Made by a program: the position numbers and the translations under genes | Shown: positions 39,401-49,310 of the stretch, piece after piece | Layout of the letters: each line of letters opens with the position of its first letter | Position numbering within the stretch: the stretch's first letter is position 1 | The notes under the pieces: model-generated | Seen by the model: the letters and a program-made list of their open reading frames with translations, nothing else | Database searches by the model: none | What the model was told of the DNA's origin: nothing | From: Tunturiibacter gelidiferens | Lineage (GTDB): Bacteria > Acidobacteriota > Terriglobia > Terriglobales > Acidobacteriaceae | Direction of reading: 5' to 3' | DNA length: 64,000 nucleotides | Assembly (NCBI RefSeq): GCF_014201335.1 | Contig: NZ_JACHEB010000013.1 | Location: 62,001-126,000, forward strand

Positions 39401-39948
39401 AAGCTGTTCATTGTTTGCATTACGTGAACCCGAGATGTGGGGCGTCGAAGCGCCATTCGAGTTACCTGTGATATTCACGCCAGGCGCGAGTCCAGCAAAA
39501 TCAAAAGGATTTCGACCATTAAGGGGCAGATCGACAATTCTCTTCTCGGTGATGACCGCTCCGGTCGAGGACGTGTCTATCTCAAGGTTCGCAGTGGTGC
39601 TGACCTCAACCGTCTGGTTAGCTCCCCCCGGAGACAATGCAAAGTCAACGGGATGATTTTCGGACACTTCAACATTGATGTTGTCTTGTCGTCCTTGTTT
39701 GAATCCGGGCGCGGAAACTTGAACGCTATATGTCCCGGGAGGAAGAAGAGGCACCTGGAAACGCCCACTCCTGTCGGTGGAGAGCACTTTGGAAGAGTTG
39801 GTGGCCGTATTAGTTACAGTCACTTTCGCGTCGGGAATAACAGCGCCCGTGCTATCGGACACGACACCCTCAAGAGCCCCGGTGGGGCTTTGGCCAAACA
39901 TCGGTGCGCACAGCAGGCGCTCAACAGCACTAGCTTTCTGATTGTCAT
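36446..39948 (-). pseudogene. TonB-dependent receptor with carboxypeptidase-like domain, frameshift in signal peptide
   Basis: The long frame covers a full Acidobacteria-type TonB receptor (about 1,150 residues): the N-terminal CarboxypepD_reg-like domain (GALEGVVSDSTGAVIPDAKV, STDRSGRFQVPLLPPGTYSV), a plug (GRNPFDFAGLAPGVNITGNS, VQEFNVQTSVLPAEYGRFSG) and a beta barrel ending in VQLAAKFIF. The natural start, however, lies in another frame: ATG at 39948 after GAGGA reads MTIRKLVLLSACCA, a signal peptide. A one-base slip near 39,895-39,910 is needed to join it to APMFGQSPTGALEG. It is either an inactivated gene or a base-call error. An operator palindrome lies ~100 bases upstream. Confidence 0.82.
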
Positions 39949-40044
39949 CTCTGTCCTCACAGTTTCTGTTGCATCTGTTGCGGGAGCCAGTAAGTAAACG
40001 GTCGTCCCGTCGTTCTTTCTTCGTCATCCGATTAGGACTTTTCA

Positions 40045-40058
40045 TGATATCGATATCA
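40045..40058. promoter_or_regulatory. LacI-type operator copy 1
   Basis: TGATATCGATATCA is a perfect 14-base palindrome, about 100 bases upstream of the receptor start at 39948. Similar sites precede the other genes of this locus, suggesting a shared LacI regulator. Confidence 0.7.
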
Positions 40059-40284
40059 GGAGACCGACGAACGATAGAACCTGAAGCAGATTTCTGTCAA
40101 TAAAAATGTCTAATTATTTTTTAGTGGACAATGAAAACCTTTGGTCCTAAAAAGTCAAAGTCGACGAATTTCACACGAACTAGCTGTCTCATGAGGAATT
40201 TCCGACCTCAGCGCAGGCGAAATATATAACCAGAATTCCATTTCAAGGCTCGGTCGGTAAAGATCTCCTCAGAAGCCCAGACCG

Positions 40285-40298
40285 TGATATCGATATCG
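40285..40298. promoter_or_regulatory. LacI-type operator copy 2
   Basis: TGATATCGATATCG matches the palindrome at 13 of 14 positions. It sits in the 533-base divergent region between the receptor and the LacI gene and could serve autoregulation. Apart from the operators, nothing gene-like is seen in this gap. Confidence 0.65.
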
Positions 40299-40481
40299 AT
40301 AGTCTGACAAAGTCGAGTTGTATCAAGGTCCTTACCGGTCACTCGCATTGGGAGGTGGAGAGAAAACGTGACAGCTTTCCTGGGACGGCAAGCTGTTTGT
40401 CGACCGCCGCCTGCGATTTTTAGCGCGTCCCAGCTTTTTTTCTTAACGCGAAGCGCAGACACACGTTAGTCTGGAGCCACT

Positions 40482-41558
40482 TTGAAAGAGGTTCGATTGC
40501 TCGCCAAAAAAGCAAAGATGAGTGATGTGGCAAAGTTGGCAGGCGTGGGCACGATGACTGTGTCTCGCGTCCTTAACGGGAGTGCCCCTGTCAATGAAGC
40601 AACCAAGACGCGCGTCTACCAGGCGATCAAAAAGCTTAATTATCAGCCGAACCCGATTGCGCGTTCGCTACGCCAGGCCAAGTCGAACTCCATCGGCATC
40701 ATTGTTCCGAACTTTTACGACCCCTTTTTCTCGACGTGCGCTCATGCGATCAGTCTTGTTGCTAAACAACACCAATACTCCGTCAGCGTAAGCACCTCCG
40801 ATGAGGACGCTAATATCGAATTTACAGAAGCCAACTTGATGGTTTTGAACCATGTGGAGGGACTTGCCGTCATCCCCGCAGCGATTGGAAAGTCCTGTTT
40901 TGATCGCCCGGAGTTCCACTCAACTCATATCGTCACTCTTGATCGGCCAATTCGAGGCCATCGCTTCAATAGTGTTTTGGTGGAAAATCAGCAAGGTGCG
41001 ATTGAGGCGGTAAAACACCTGATCGATCATGGACATAAAAGAATCTGTTGTCTTGGACTCTCCGACAAGCTCTACACCATCCGGGCACGCCACGAAGGTT
41101 ATAAAAAAGCGATGTTGCAGTTTAACCTGACCCCGGATCAGTACTTTGGGGCTGTTACCGAAGAGGCTACCCGGATCCTCATCCAAAAAGCGATGTCGGG
41201 ACGCAAAAAGCCTACAGCGTTCTTCGTGAGCAATAACTTTGTCATGAGACATGCACTGCATGCGTTTTCTAAACTGAACATCCGGATTCCGGATGACGTT
41301 GCTCTCATCGGCTTTGATGATCTGGAAATGGCTGACATCTTCGTGCCTGCTATTACCGTGGTTCGCCAGCCCTCACATGAGCTCGGCCGGGTGGCAGCCG
41401 AGCTGCTGTTTGCGAGACTGGAACATAAGGAAGTGTCTCTCTCCGGACAACAAATCGTGATGCCGGTAGATTTGGTGATTCGGCAGTCGTGCGGCTGCAA
41501 CCGTCGGGACATTGCTAAACCACGTGCGATCCACAAAAATTCAGCGTCTTTCTCTTAG
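40482..41558 (+). CDS. LacI-family transcriptional regulator
   Basis: A 358-residue regulator. The start is TTG at 40482 after TGGAG; ATG at 40518 is an alternative without a ribosome site. The helix-turn-helix and hinge are complete (MSDVAKLAGVGTMTVSRVLN; VYQAIKKLNYQPNPIARSLR). A periplasmic-binding-like sugar domain follows (SIGIIVPNFYDPFFSTCAHA; ALIGFDDLEMADIFVPAITV). It lies between the receptor and the GH2 gene, each with a TGATATCG-TATCA-type palindrome, which makes it the probable local regulator of carbohydrate use. Confidence 0.92.
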   Translation: MKEVRLLAKKAKMSDVAKLAGVGTMTVSRVLNGSAPVNEATKTRVYQAIKKLNYQPNPIARSLRQAKSNSIGIIVPNFYDPFFSTCAHAISLVAKQHQYSVSVSTSDEDANIEFTEANLMVLNHVEGLAVIPAAIGKSCFDRPEFHSTHIVTLDRPIRGHRFNSVLVENQQGAIEAVKHLIDHGHKRICCLGLSDKLYTIRARHEGYKKAMLQFNLTPDQYFGAVTEEATRILIQKAMSGRKKPTAFFVSNNFVMRHALHAFSKLNIRIPDDVALIGFDDLEMADIFVPAITVVRQPSHELGRVAAELLFARLEHKEVSLSGQQIVMPVDLVIRQSCGCNRRDIAKPRAIHKNSASFS

Positions 41559-41601
41559 TGCAGCTTAGCCGTGAGTTCCCAAGCAAAGCGCTCAGAACTT
41601 A

Positions 41602-41615
41602 TGATATCGTTATCG
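41602..41615. promoter_or_regulatory. LacI-type operator copy 3
   Basis: TGATATCGTTATCG differs from the palindrome at two positions. It lies 22 bases upstream of the preferred GH2 start, just before the ribosome site AAGGAG, a position suited to blocking transcription. Confidence 0.62.
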
Positions 41616-41636
41616 CGCCTAAGGAGTTCACCCTTA

Positions 41637-44600
41637 ATGATGCGTACCACTCCTAAAACCTTTCGATCCAAGCCTTCCTCTCTTGCTTGTGCGCGAAGAA
41701 GATCGCAGCTTCTCATTTTGGCGGTTGTTCTTTGTGTGCTCCCTGGAAATGTTCTCGCGCAGTCTGTAACCTCAAACGATCCCCCACAGTACGGACCGTA
41801 TAGCGGAGTCTTTCTTGCCGACGGAGTTGGCTTGAGAAAGCCAATCAGCAACACCCATGACTCTATCCTGCTTGCGGATTCTCCTTGGTCTCTATACTGC
41901 TGGATCAAGACAGCGGAACCGGTCGAGGGACCTGAGTTTGTTGCCGGGCTTGGAGCAACAACGGATGAATCGTATCGCTACTTGGGCATAGATGCAGGCA
42001 AAGTAACATTAAGCGTCGGCAGCGGCAGTCTTCTCGTGGGAGCGATGAAAGCAACCGTAGGCGAGTGGCATCTGATTGCTGCAACGTTTGATGGCCATCA
42101 GTTTCATCTCTACAGCGATGGACAATCGGTTGCGACCGGTGATCTGGTCCTCGGCAGCGTAAAACCTCTGTTGCAGATGGCCCCGTCCTTCGCCGTAGAG
42201 TCTTCGGGAAAACACTTCGGAGGAGAGATCGCTGCGTTCACCGTCGCCCGACGTGCGCTCTTAGATGCCGAAATTCATCAATTTCATGAAATGCCACCTG
42301 ACTTCTCGTTGATCAACTTCGAAGAAGGTTCGAAGCCGTGGCCGCTCCAGACTCGCGCCCAGGCGGGATATCGCGCACCCCAAGACCCCTCTACTTTGCC
42401 CAGAAGCCGTGCTTCTTTTTCTCGTCCTACTGTCAAGCTGAGAGCACCCGTAGGCGACTCTCTCATCCAGACGGCCTCGCAGCAGTGGGCCTTCTCGGAT
42501 GGGTGGACATTACGCGAAGCTCCCAAGGTTGAAGCCGATGGTGCAACCCTTGCTAAGGCCACTTACAATGGGGCCGATTGGATGCGGGCTACTGTGCCGG
42601 GCACCGTGCTCACGACGATGATCGACGATGGGATCTATCCCGACCCTGACTTCGGCCTCAATAACCTGGCTATTCCCGAGTCACTTAATAAGCAGGACTA
42701 CTGGTATCGCAACGAATTTATTCTTCCGGCTTCCCTAAGTGACTTAAGAGACCACGGCGCCCATCACGTGGAACTCACCTTTCAGGGAATCAACTACAAA
42801 GCTTTGGTGTGGCTAAACGGAACCCTCCTCGGCTCTGTGAAGGGAGCTTTTTGCCGCGGCACATTTGACGTGACCTCTTTGCTGAAGCCTGGCACAAAAA
42901 ATGTTTTAGTCATTCGGATCTCCCCCCCTCCACATCCTGGTATACCCCAGGAGCAATCGGTTTTGGGCGGCCCCGGCGAAAACGGTGGAACGATGGAACT
43001 AGACGGTCCAACCTTTCTGGCGACTGAAGGCTGGGATTGGATTCCAGCCATCAGGGATCGAAACAGCGGCATATGGCAGCCTGTGACACTCACTGTGACC
43101 GGGAGTCTGAAGTTGGGTGATGCTCAGGTTGTGACCTCTTTCGAGAATCACGATATTTCGCACGCTGCAGTCGAGATCGATGTACCCGTCACGAATCGCC
43201 TAAGCCAACCGATAGAGGCGATAGTGGACGCTTCCATCAAAGATATCTATCTTCATAAGACGGTAACGCTGGCCCCAGGTGAAAACGAAGTTCGGTTTCT
43301 ACCGGCAGAGTTTCCTCAACTTGTCATGCAGCATCCTCACCTGTGGTGGCCAAACGGCTACGGCGAGCCGTACCTCTATCACTTGAATCTCTCACTTCGC
43401 AATACTGGAGACACCGGCATATCCGATTTCAAAGATGTTCGTTTTGGCGTCCGTGAGATAAGCTACGAACTTAGTCTCCTTGACAGTGCTGGACATCTTC
43501 GTCGCGTTGAGTTTTCGCCGACCGCTGCTCGCGGAATAGCGAAACCGATGATCGACGTAAGCCATGAAGGAATGCGGGAGATTCCCTCCGCCGATGCTGC
43601 AGCGCTTCATATTCCGGACGATAACATTGGTAGGTATCAGTCCCATGTAGCTTCGCTTGCAACGGGATCGGAGCTTTCGCCTTCCATCCAATCCATTGCC
43701 GAAACCGGTGCCGGCCCGTATCTCGTCCTCAAAGTGAACGGAGTTCGCATTGCGGCTCGAGGTGGAAACTGGGGAATGGATGATTCGCGCAAGCGCGTCT
43801 CACGCGAACACCTGGAGCCATTCTTCCGACTCAACCGCGATGCTCATCTCAACATCATTCGTAACTGGGTTGGACAAAGTACAGAAGAGACATTCTATGA
43901 CTTGGCAGACGAGTACGGCATGCTTGTCTGGAACGACTTCTGGGAGTCGACTCAGAACTACAACATCGAAGCCGAAGACCCCGCGCTCTTTCTCGCAAAC
44001 GCAAGCGACACGATCAAGCGCTTCCGAAATCATCCTTCGATCGTCTTGTGGTGCGGGCGAAATGAAGGAGTGCCTCAGCCAATCATCAATATGGGTCTTG
44101 ACGAGTTGGTTCGCACGCTCGATGGAACCCGGTATTATTCGCCTAGCTCTAATCAGGTCAACCTGCAGGGAAGCGGGCCGTATAGCTACCAGTCGCCCGC
44201 ACTCTACTTCTCTTCACTCAATCGCGGCTTTTCGGTGGAGACAGGCACGCCTTCGATGTCTACCCTTGAATCTTTCGAAAGCACGACAGCGAAAGAGGAT
44301 CAGTGGCCCATCGGTGATGCATGGGCTTATCACGATTGGCATCAGAGCGGAAATGGCGACGTCGCATCGTTCATGGCGGAGATTCAATCCGAATTCGGCG
44401 CTCCCGTCAGTCTTGAAGACTTTGAGCGTAAGGCGCAGATGTTGAACTACGTCAATCACCGGGCCATCTTCGAAGGGATGAATGCGAACCTATGGACGCC
44501 AAACAGCGGACGGCTCTTGTGGATGACGCAGCCTGCCTGGCCAAGCACCATGTGGCAGATATTGAGCTCCGATTATGACACCCAAGCGTCTTTCTACGGA

Positions 44601-45275
44601 ACGATGAAAGCCTGCGAACCGCTGCACGTTCAACTCAATCTGTTGAACTACCAGGTTGACGTTATCAACACGACCAGAGATTCGCAGAAAGCTATGACTG
44701 TTAGCGCAAAGGTATATTCCCTGGCAAACACTCTTCTCGTTCAAGCGAAGGAAAAGAAGGATGTGAGTGTGGATGCATCTGCGGGTAGCCTCAAGCTGGA
44801 TCTCGCTCCTCTGCTCGGTCGAGGAATGGTGATAGTTAAGTTGGAGTTGTCTGACTCCACAGGCAAAGTGGTATCGCAGAATATCTATTGGCTTGGCGAA
44901 AAGGCTTCTTCTTATCGCGAGTTGACGCGCTTGAGTAAATCTACTTTGCAGGCGAGTGCCACTTCGGCTACGAAAGATGAGATGGCACAGTTTAGGGTAC
45001 AGCTGACAAATCCAGGTAGTGTCGTCAGCCTCGCCAACAAACTCACCCTCATCTCGGTCAAAGATAAGACACGCATTCTGCCCGCGTATTTCTCCGATAA
45101 CTATATCTCCCTCCTTCCTGGCGAGACGAGACTCGTCGAGATCGAGTGCCCAGCGGGAGCCTTGAAGGATAAAGCGGAGATTGTAATTCGCGGTTGGAAC
45201 GCCACTACACAGACGGTGAAGGTAACGGACGACAAGACAGATCGGTCCGCCAGACACGCGAGAGCCAGAGGATAA
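41637..45275 (+). CDS. Secreted GH2-family glycoside hydrolase with N-terminal LamG-like domain
   Basis: ATG at 41637 follows AAGGAG by about ten bases and puts a signal peptide at the start (SQLLILAVVLCVLPGNVLAQ); an earlier GTG at 41571 would place the operator inside the gene. The 1212-residue protein has a concanavalin/LamG-like domain (about 50-200, SPWSLYCWIKTAEPVEGPEF), a GH2 sugar-binding jelly roll (HHVELTFQGINYKALVWLNG), and a TIM barrel (VRIAARGGNWGMDDSRKRVS; IVLWCGRNEGVPQ with the acid/base Glu). This looks closest to beta-mannosidase or exo-beta-glucosaminidase-like GH2 enzymes. The substrate is unproven. Confidence 0.87.
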   Translation: MMRTTPKTFRSKPSSLACARRRSQLLILAVVLCVLPGNVLAQSVTSNDPPQYGPYSGVFLADGVGLRKPISNTHDSILLADSPWSLYCWIKTAEPVEGPEFVAGLGATTDESYRYLGIDAGKVTLSVGSGSLLVGAMKATVGEWHLIAATFDGHQFHLYSDGQSVATGDLVLGSVKPLLQMAPSFAVESSGKHFGGEIAAFTVARRALLDAEIHQFHEMPPDFSLINFEEGSKPWPLQTRAQAGYRAPQDPSTLPRSRASFSRPTVKLRAPVGDSLIQTASQQWAFSDGWTLREAPKVEADGATLAKATYNGADWMRATVPGTVLTTMIDDGIYPDPDFGLNNLAIPESLNKQDYWYRNEFILPASLSDLRDHGAHHVELTFQGINYKALVWLNGTLLGSVKGAFCRGTFDVTSLLKPGTKNVLVIRISPPPHPGIPQEQSVLGGPGENGGTMELDGPTFLATEGWDWIPAIRDRNSGIWQPVTLTVTGSLKLGDAQVVTSFENHDISHAAVEIDVPVTNRLSQPIEAIVDASIKDIYLHKTVTLAPGENEVRFLPAEFPQLVMQHPHLWWPNGYGEPYLYHLNLSLRNTGDTGISDFKDVRFGVREISYELSLLDSAGHLRRVEFSPTAARGIAKPMIDVSHEGMREIPSADAAALHIPDDNIGRYQSHVASLATGSELSPSIQSIAETGAGPYLVLKVNGVRIAARGGNWGMDDSRKRVSREHLEPFFRLNRDAHLNIIRNWVGQSTEETFYDLADEYGMLVWNDFWESTQNYNIEAEDPALFLANASDTIKRFRNHPSIVLWCGRNEGVPQPIINMGLDELVRTLDGTRYYSPSSNQVNLQGSGPYSYQSPALYFSSLNRGFSVETGTPSMSTLESFESTTAKEDQWPIGDAWAYHDWHQSGNGDVASFMAEIQSEFGAPVSLEDFERKAQMLNYVNHRAIFEGMNANLWTPNSGRLLWMTQPAWPSTMWQILSSDYDTQASFYGTMKACEPLHVQLNLLNYQVDVINTTRDSQKAMTVSAKVYSLANTLLVQAKEKKDVSVDASAGSLKLDLAPLLGRGMVIVKLELSDSTGKVVSQNIYWLGEKASSYRELTRLSKSTLQASATSATKDEMAQFRVQLTNPGSVVSLANKLTLISVKDKTRILPAYFSDNYISLLPGETRLVEIECPAGALKDKAEIVIRGWNATTQTVKVTDDKTDRSARHARARG

Positions 45276-45412
45276 CATCTGACGTTTCATCGTTTGCGAA
45301 CGGATCAGGAAAAACGCTGTAACAAACTGGCACCTCGCTAGATTGCTAAGCTCCAGATCTCATCTGCAAAAGACAAGCCAGTGCTGAAGATACCGCACAT
45401 AGGATGGAAGAA

Positions 45413-46963
45413 ATGAAGATAGCGTTTCGTCGATTGTTCATGCTTCCGAGCTGCGTTGTAGCACTTGCGTTGTCGGGTTCCCGCGTCTTCGCCAAAGCAC
45501 AAACTCTCGGCATATTCGAAGGACATCAGGATGTCGGAACCGTGCTTCATGCTGGGTCGGCAGAGTACTATCCCACGAACCATAGCTATACGATTGCGGG
45601 AAGCGGAGAGAACATGTGGTTCGGCGAAGACGATTTTCACTTCGTTTGGACCAAGATATCCGGCGACATTTCCATCACGGCGGATATCGCTTTCCTGGGC
45701 ACAGCCGGTAACAATCATCGGAAGGCTGTTCTGATGATCCGACAGAGTCTCGATGGCAACTCAAAGGCCGTCGACATTGCGAGACATGGAGACGGACTTA
45801 CGTCTTTTCAGTATCGGGATGAGACGGGCGGAAACACCCACGAGGTGGAATCGAATGTGTCGGCGCCCCACACCGTGAGACTCGAAAAGCGAGGCGACTA
45901 CTTTTACGCATTCATCTCTGGAAAAGACGGTAAACTTCAACCCGCGGGAGCCTCCACAAAACTAGGATTCACCGGACCGTTCTACATCGGCATCGGCGTC
46001 TCCGCTCACGACAAGGATGTCGTGGAACGCGCAACTTTCTCAAACGTCAAGCTGAGCAAGCTTATGCAGACAGTTGAAAGTCCGACGCTCATTAGTACGC
46101 TCGAGACCGTAACGATTGCCTCCACCGATCGTCATGTTGAATACGTCACTCCGGGGCACCTTGAAGCGCCGAACTGGTCGAGGGATGGCTATTTTCTCTA
46201 CAATCGTGACGGCAAGATTTTCAGGCTGAACCTTCACGAGAGCGAACCCATCCTCATTGCAACCGCCCCGCAAAACAGCTGCAATAACGATCATGGCCTA
46301 TCTCCTGATGGCAAGTTAATCGCAATCAGCGATCAGAGCGAGGGGAAGCAATCTCATATCTACATCGTTCCAATAGATGGCGGCACGCCTCGGCGAATTA
46401 CTTCGGATGGCCCTTCTTACTGGCATGGATGGTCTCCTGACGGAAAGACTCTTGCCTTCACGTCGCAGCGCGGCGGCGAATTCGATATTTACTCAATTCC
46501 AGTTGAAGGTGGAGCTGAGACTCGTCTGACGACAGCACCGGGTCTTGACGATGGGGCTGAATATTCTCCCGATGGGGCATACCTTTACTTCAATTCGGAG
46601 CGCACCGGTTCGATGCAAATCTGGCGCATGCGCGCAGATGGAAGCAATCAAGAACAGGTGATTTCGGATTCTACCAATGACTGGTCTCCACATATCTCAC
46701 CCGATGGAAAGTGGATGGTCTTTCTCGCCTACGAGAAGACTGTCAACGGTCATCCGCCAAACAAAGATGTAGCGCTCTATCTTATGTCGATCGCCGACAA
46801 GAAGGTTCATCTGTTGGCGAAGCTGTTCGGTGGTCAGGGCACAATCAACGTGCCATCTTGGTCTCCAGATAGCTCGAAGCTCGCCTTCGTGAGCTATGAA
46901 CTTCTGCCAAGGTCTGCATCCATCAGAATAGAGAGCCGATCTCAGACCTCAAAAACCCATTAG
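45413..46963 (+). CDS. Secreted DUF1349-like plus PD40 (TolB-like) beta-propeller protein
   Basis: The start at 45413 follows GGAAGAA; ATG at 45404 is three codons earlier. A signal peptide (LFMLPSCVVALALSGSRVFA) precedes a concanavalin-like domain (about 40-210: NMWFGEDDFHFVWTKISGDI, VRLEKRGDYFYAFISG). Then five or more PD40 blades follow, marked by LSPDGKLIAISD, WSPDGKTLAFTSQRGGEFDI, YSPDGAYLYFNSERTG and WSPDSSKLAFVSYEL. Such proteins bind or sense periplasmic ligands; no catalytic site is evident. It lies 137 bases after the GH2 gene. Confidence 0.83.
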   Translation: MKIAFRRLFMLPSCVVALALSGSRVFAKAQTLGIFEGHQDVGTVLHAGSAEYYPTNHSYTIAGSGENMWFGEDDFHFVWTKISGDISITADIAFLGTAGNNHRKAVLMIRQSLDGNSKAVDIARHGDGLTSFQYRDETGGNTHEVESNVSAPHTVRLEKRGDYFYAFISGKDGKLQPAGASTKLGFTGPFYIGIGVSAHDKDVVERATFSNVKLSKLMQTVESPTLISTLETVTIASTDRHVEYVTPGHLEAPNWSRDGYFLYNRDGKIFRLNLHESEPILIATAPQNSCNNDHGLSPDGKLIAISDQSEGKQSHIYIVPIDGGTPRRITSDGPSYWHGWSPDGKTLAFTSQRGGEFDIYSIPVEGGAETRLTTAPGLDDGAEYSPDGAYLYFNSERTGSMQIWRMRADGSNQEQVISDSTNDWSPHISPDGKWMVFLAYEKTVNGHPPNKDVALYLMSIADKKVHLLAKLFGGQGTINVPSWSPDSSKLAFVSYELLPRSASIRIESRSQTSKTH

Positions 46964-47010
46964 GCCGAGGAAAGATATTCAGACGCGTCAAAAGGATTAC
47001 GCAATAGAAG

Positions 47011-47816
47011 CCGTTCTCGCCCAACGTCATCATCACAGGGTGTACGGTCACGGGCCCCTACCAGTTAGGCAGTGTACTCGACGGAAGCTACAAAATTTTT
47101 CCGTCGGGCGAGAACATCTATCGTACCGGCCGCATCAAGTGCGGGACAGAGTCGAATGGCGGATTCAGAAACATCACGATCACAAACTGCGTCTTCGAGG
47201 GCTGCAACAGCCTTTCGCTCGAAAGTGAAGATGGAGCTGTGTGCGAAGACATTACCATCTCCAACATCAGCATGCGCAACCTGATCTATGGGCCTTTGCT
47301 CTTTCGCCTCGGTGCGCGACTTCGCGGACCGAAAGATTCAACGGGAGTGGGCGCGCTGCGTCGCATACTCGTCCCTAACATCGTGTCCTATAACTCAGAC
47401 GCGAGCATCGGCAACATTCTCTCAGGGATTCCGGGCCACCCGATCGAAGACATCAAGATCGCAAACTTCTACATACAGCACAAGGGCGGGATTAGCCCGG
47501 AGCAGGGAAAGATCGTGCCGCCTGAGGGGGTGGACAAGTATCCGGATCCGGGTGTATTCGGTCCCATGCCAGCGCATGGATTTTTCCTGCGACATCTGCG
47601 CCACCTTGAGATGAGCCATGTTGAGATCGCTCCTATGGCAATGGATGGGCGGCCCGCATTCGTTCTCGAGATGTGGAGCGTGCGGACTTTTTCGCGATTA
47701 CCGCCCCAACTTCACCGCCTGCGTTCGCGTTACGTCATGCCGGAGATTTTCGCATCAGTCTGAGCCGCGCCGCAAAGGACGCGGTTCTCGATAAGGCAGC
47801 CGATCAAACACTCTAG
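47011..47816 (+). pseudogene. GH28 (polygalacturonase-like) remnant
   Basis: The frame opens without a start as PFSPNVIITGCTVTGPYQLG and continues with right-handed beta-helix coils typical of GH28: IYRTGRIKCGTESNGGFRNI, ITNCVFEGCNSLSLESEDGA, DITISNISMRNLIYGPLLFR. A frameshift near 47,670 moves the C-terminus to ERADFFAITAPTSPPAFALR and on to AVLDKAADQTL at the stop. The N-terminal third, which should carry the signal and early coils, is missing. It indicates the locus once handled a pectin-like or uronic-acid polymer. Confidence 0.8.
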
Positions 47817-47889
47817 GTGCGGCAGATCTGTTACCTGCTCGTGTGTGTTCCTCCTGAGCCAAAGACACAAACTATCCTCACTGCACGCT

Positions 47890-48330
47890 TCCGATCGACC
47901 TGGAAAGGAGCCAAATTAGCGGACGCAAAAGGTAGACTCCAACTGGGTTGGCAAATTGGAGAGAAGCGTCTTCGGTTTGCCGCTCGAATGCCTGTGCCAT
48001 GTAGATCGAGCGAAAGCATTGCTGTATTTGGACTCAAGTTTCATTGCGACCGGTGTCGGTTTCCCTCCTGAAGGCGCATTTCACAAAGCTCAACACATTC
48101 GGGCCTTCCGGGTTCAAGAAAACCATGTGGCCGTCGCAAAGGCTCGGATTGCTTCGCTGAAGGGTGATGAGTGAGCGATGCCAGTTCAGCAACGAGTTGG
48201 GATCGTGCTCTACCGCCTCAACGTTTGTTGTTCTAGAGCTTAGCGGAATCGGAAGCCAAGTGTGGACTGTTCGAGAAACCAGCTTGGGCATCTGGGGTCT
48301 ATTGCCGAGCGGACTTTGGCCGAACCCGTG
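47890..48330 (-). pseudogene. GH13 alpha-glucosidase-like C-terminal remnant
   Basis: On the minus strand TWLPIPLSSRTTNV and LLNWHRSLITLQRSNPSLCD followed by NPEGPNVLSFVK match the end of the catalytic domain of GH13 alpha-glucosidases (pattern L-x-x-Y-R-x-L-I-x-L-R-x-x-N-P-x-L). The C-terminal beta domain continues in another frame (SLDLHGTGIRAANRRR ... SANLAPFQV). No catalytic residues remain. It is a degraded fragment. Confidence 0.65.
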
Positions 48331-48855
48331 GAGGGAACGGCTCAAAACGCACAAAGTGTGCAATAGCCTATTGCCCACTTTACGGGGAGACCTCTAAGGA
48401 TGGAAATGGTCACACCTCAAGGAGGAAAAAGGTGAGCAACCAAGTTCAATCAGCTCCAGGATATTTCGTCGTCTTCGCGCGAAGATCGGCGGAGTAGCGT
48501 CCAAACTTCTTCACAGTCTTCAGCCTGACCCGAAACGCTCGTCAGTGGGCACTACAGGCTGTCGATGCTGTTCAAAGGTCGCTCGGTCCAAAGTTGTCGG
48601 CGGATCAGCTTCTCTATAGCTTGCCCCGTGGCAAGCACGAAATAATCCGAATATAAAGGTCGGGATTGATTCGTAAGACGGGACACAAAATTACGTTTGA
48701 TCTATACGACGAACCGTCCGCCTCTTATTCACAGAAGTGCTTTTCACATACCGATGTCGGTATAGCATATGAACTGCATCGTCAGCATTGCTATAAGGTA
48801 GGTTTTAACGACGATCCTAAACATCCTGTCATCCTCAGCATTGTCGAGGAGGTGG
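48331..48855. other. No clear gene; possible decayed frames
   Basis: A short frame with a good ribosome site opens at 48,432 (MSNQVQSAPGYFVVFARRSA) and stops at once. Other short frames (for example 48,666-48,884) look protein-like but match no family I recognise. Confidence 0.4.
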
Positions 48856-49310
48856 CTACTTGCCCTTCAGGAATTCCTCGATAACCTGCACATACTTATC
48901 CGTCTCTTCATGAGAGGGTAGTGCCCGTTCTATTCAAGGTAGACTAACTTCCGCCGGGAATGGCGTGAGCCATGTTCCACGCAGTCAGCGGTGCGACGTT
49001 CATGTCGTAATGTCCAGTGATTACCAGCGTCGAGCAATGAAAGCTGGGATACTTCGACATCATGTCCAGGCTCGCAGTCGCCTTCGAGACGGCTTCCGCG
49101 ACGGCCGGGTCATATCCCAAGTCGCCATATTGGCCGTGTACACGTCGCGCTTCGCGGGCAAGTAAAAAATCATGCGAAAGTGATTTCGCAGACGTGCCCG
49201 AGCGACGGCAGCGGTGATCTCGCCGAGGCGCTTTTGTTCGGCTTCATCCTGATGTTTGATGTCAGGAAAAACCTGCGGCAGCAGGTGCACCATTTTCTTC
49301 CATCCGAGCA
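48856..49310 (-). pseudogene. Proline-iminopeptidase-like alpha/beta hydrolase remnant
   Basis: Minus-strand pieces match the C-terminal half of a proline iminopeptidase-type hydrolase. YPSFHCSTLVITGHYDMNVA followed by PLTAWNMAHAIPGG carries the family's catalytic Asp (GHYDMN). The final SHEETDKYVQVIEEFLKGK, ending at 48856, lies beyond a gap where the catalytic His region should be. Upstream, VFPDIKHQDEAEQKR and FHFRMIFYL-like pieces lie in other frames. The N-terminal nucleophile half is gone. Confidence 0.72.

Noticed and set aside
41571-41636. Upstream GTG start of the GH2 enzyme
   Set aside because: It would place the operator and the AAGGAG ribosome site inside the coding sequence and put 22 extra residues before the signal peptide.
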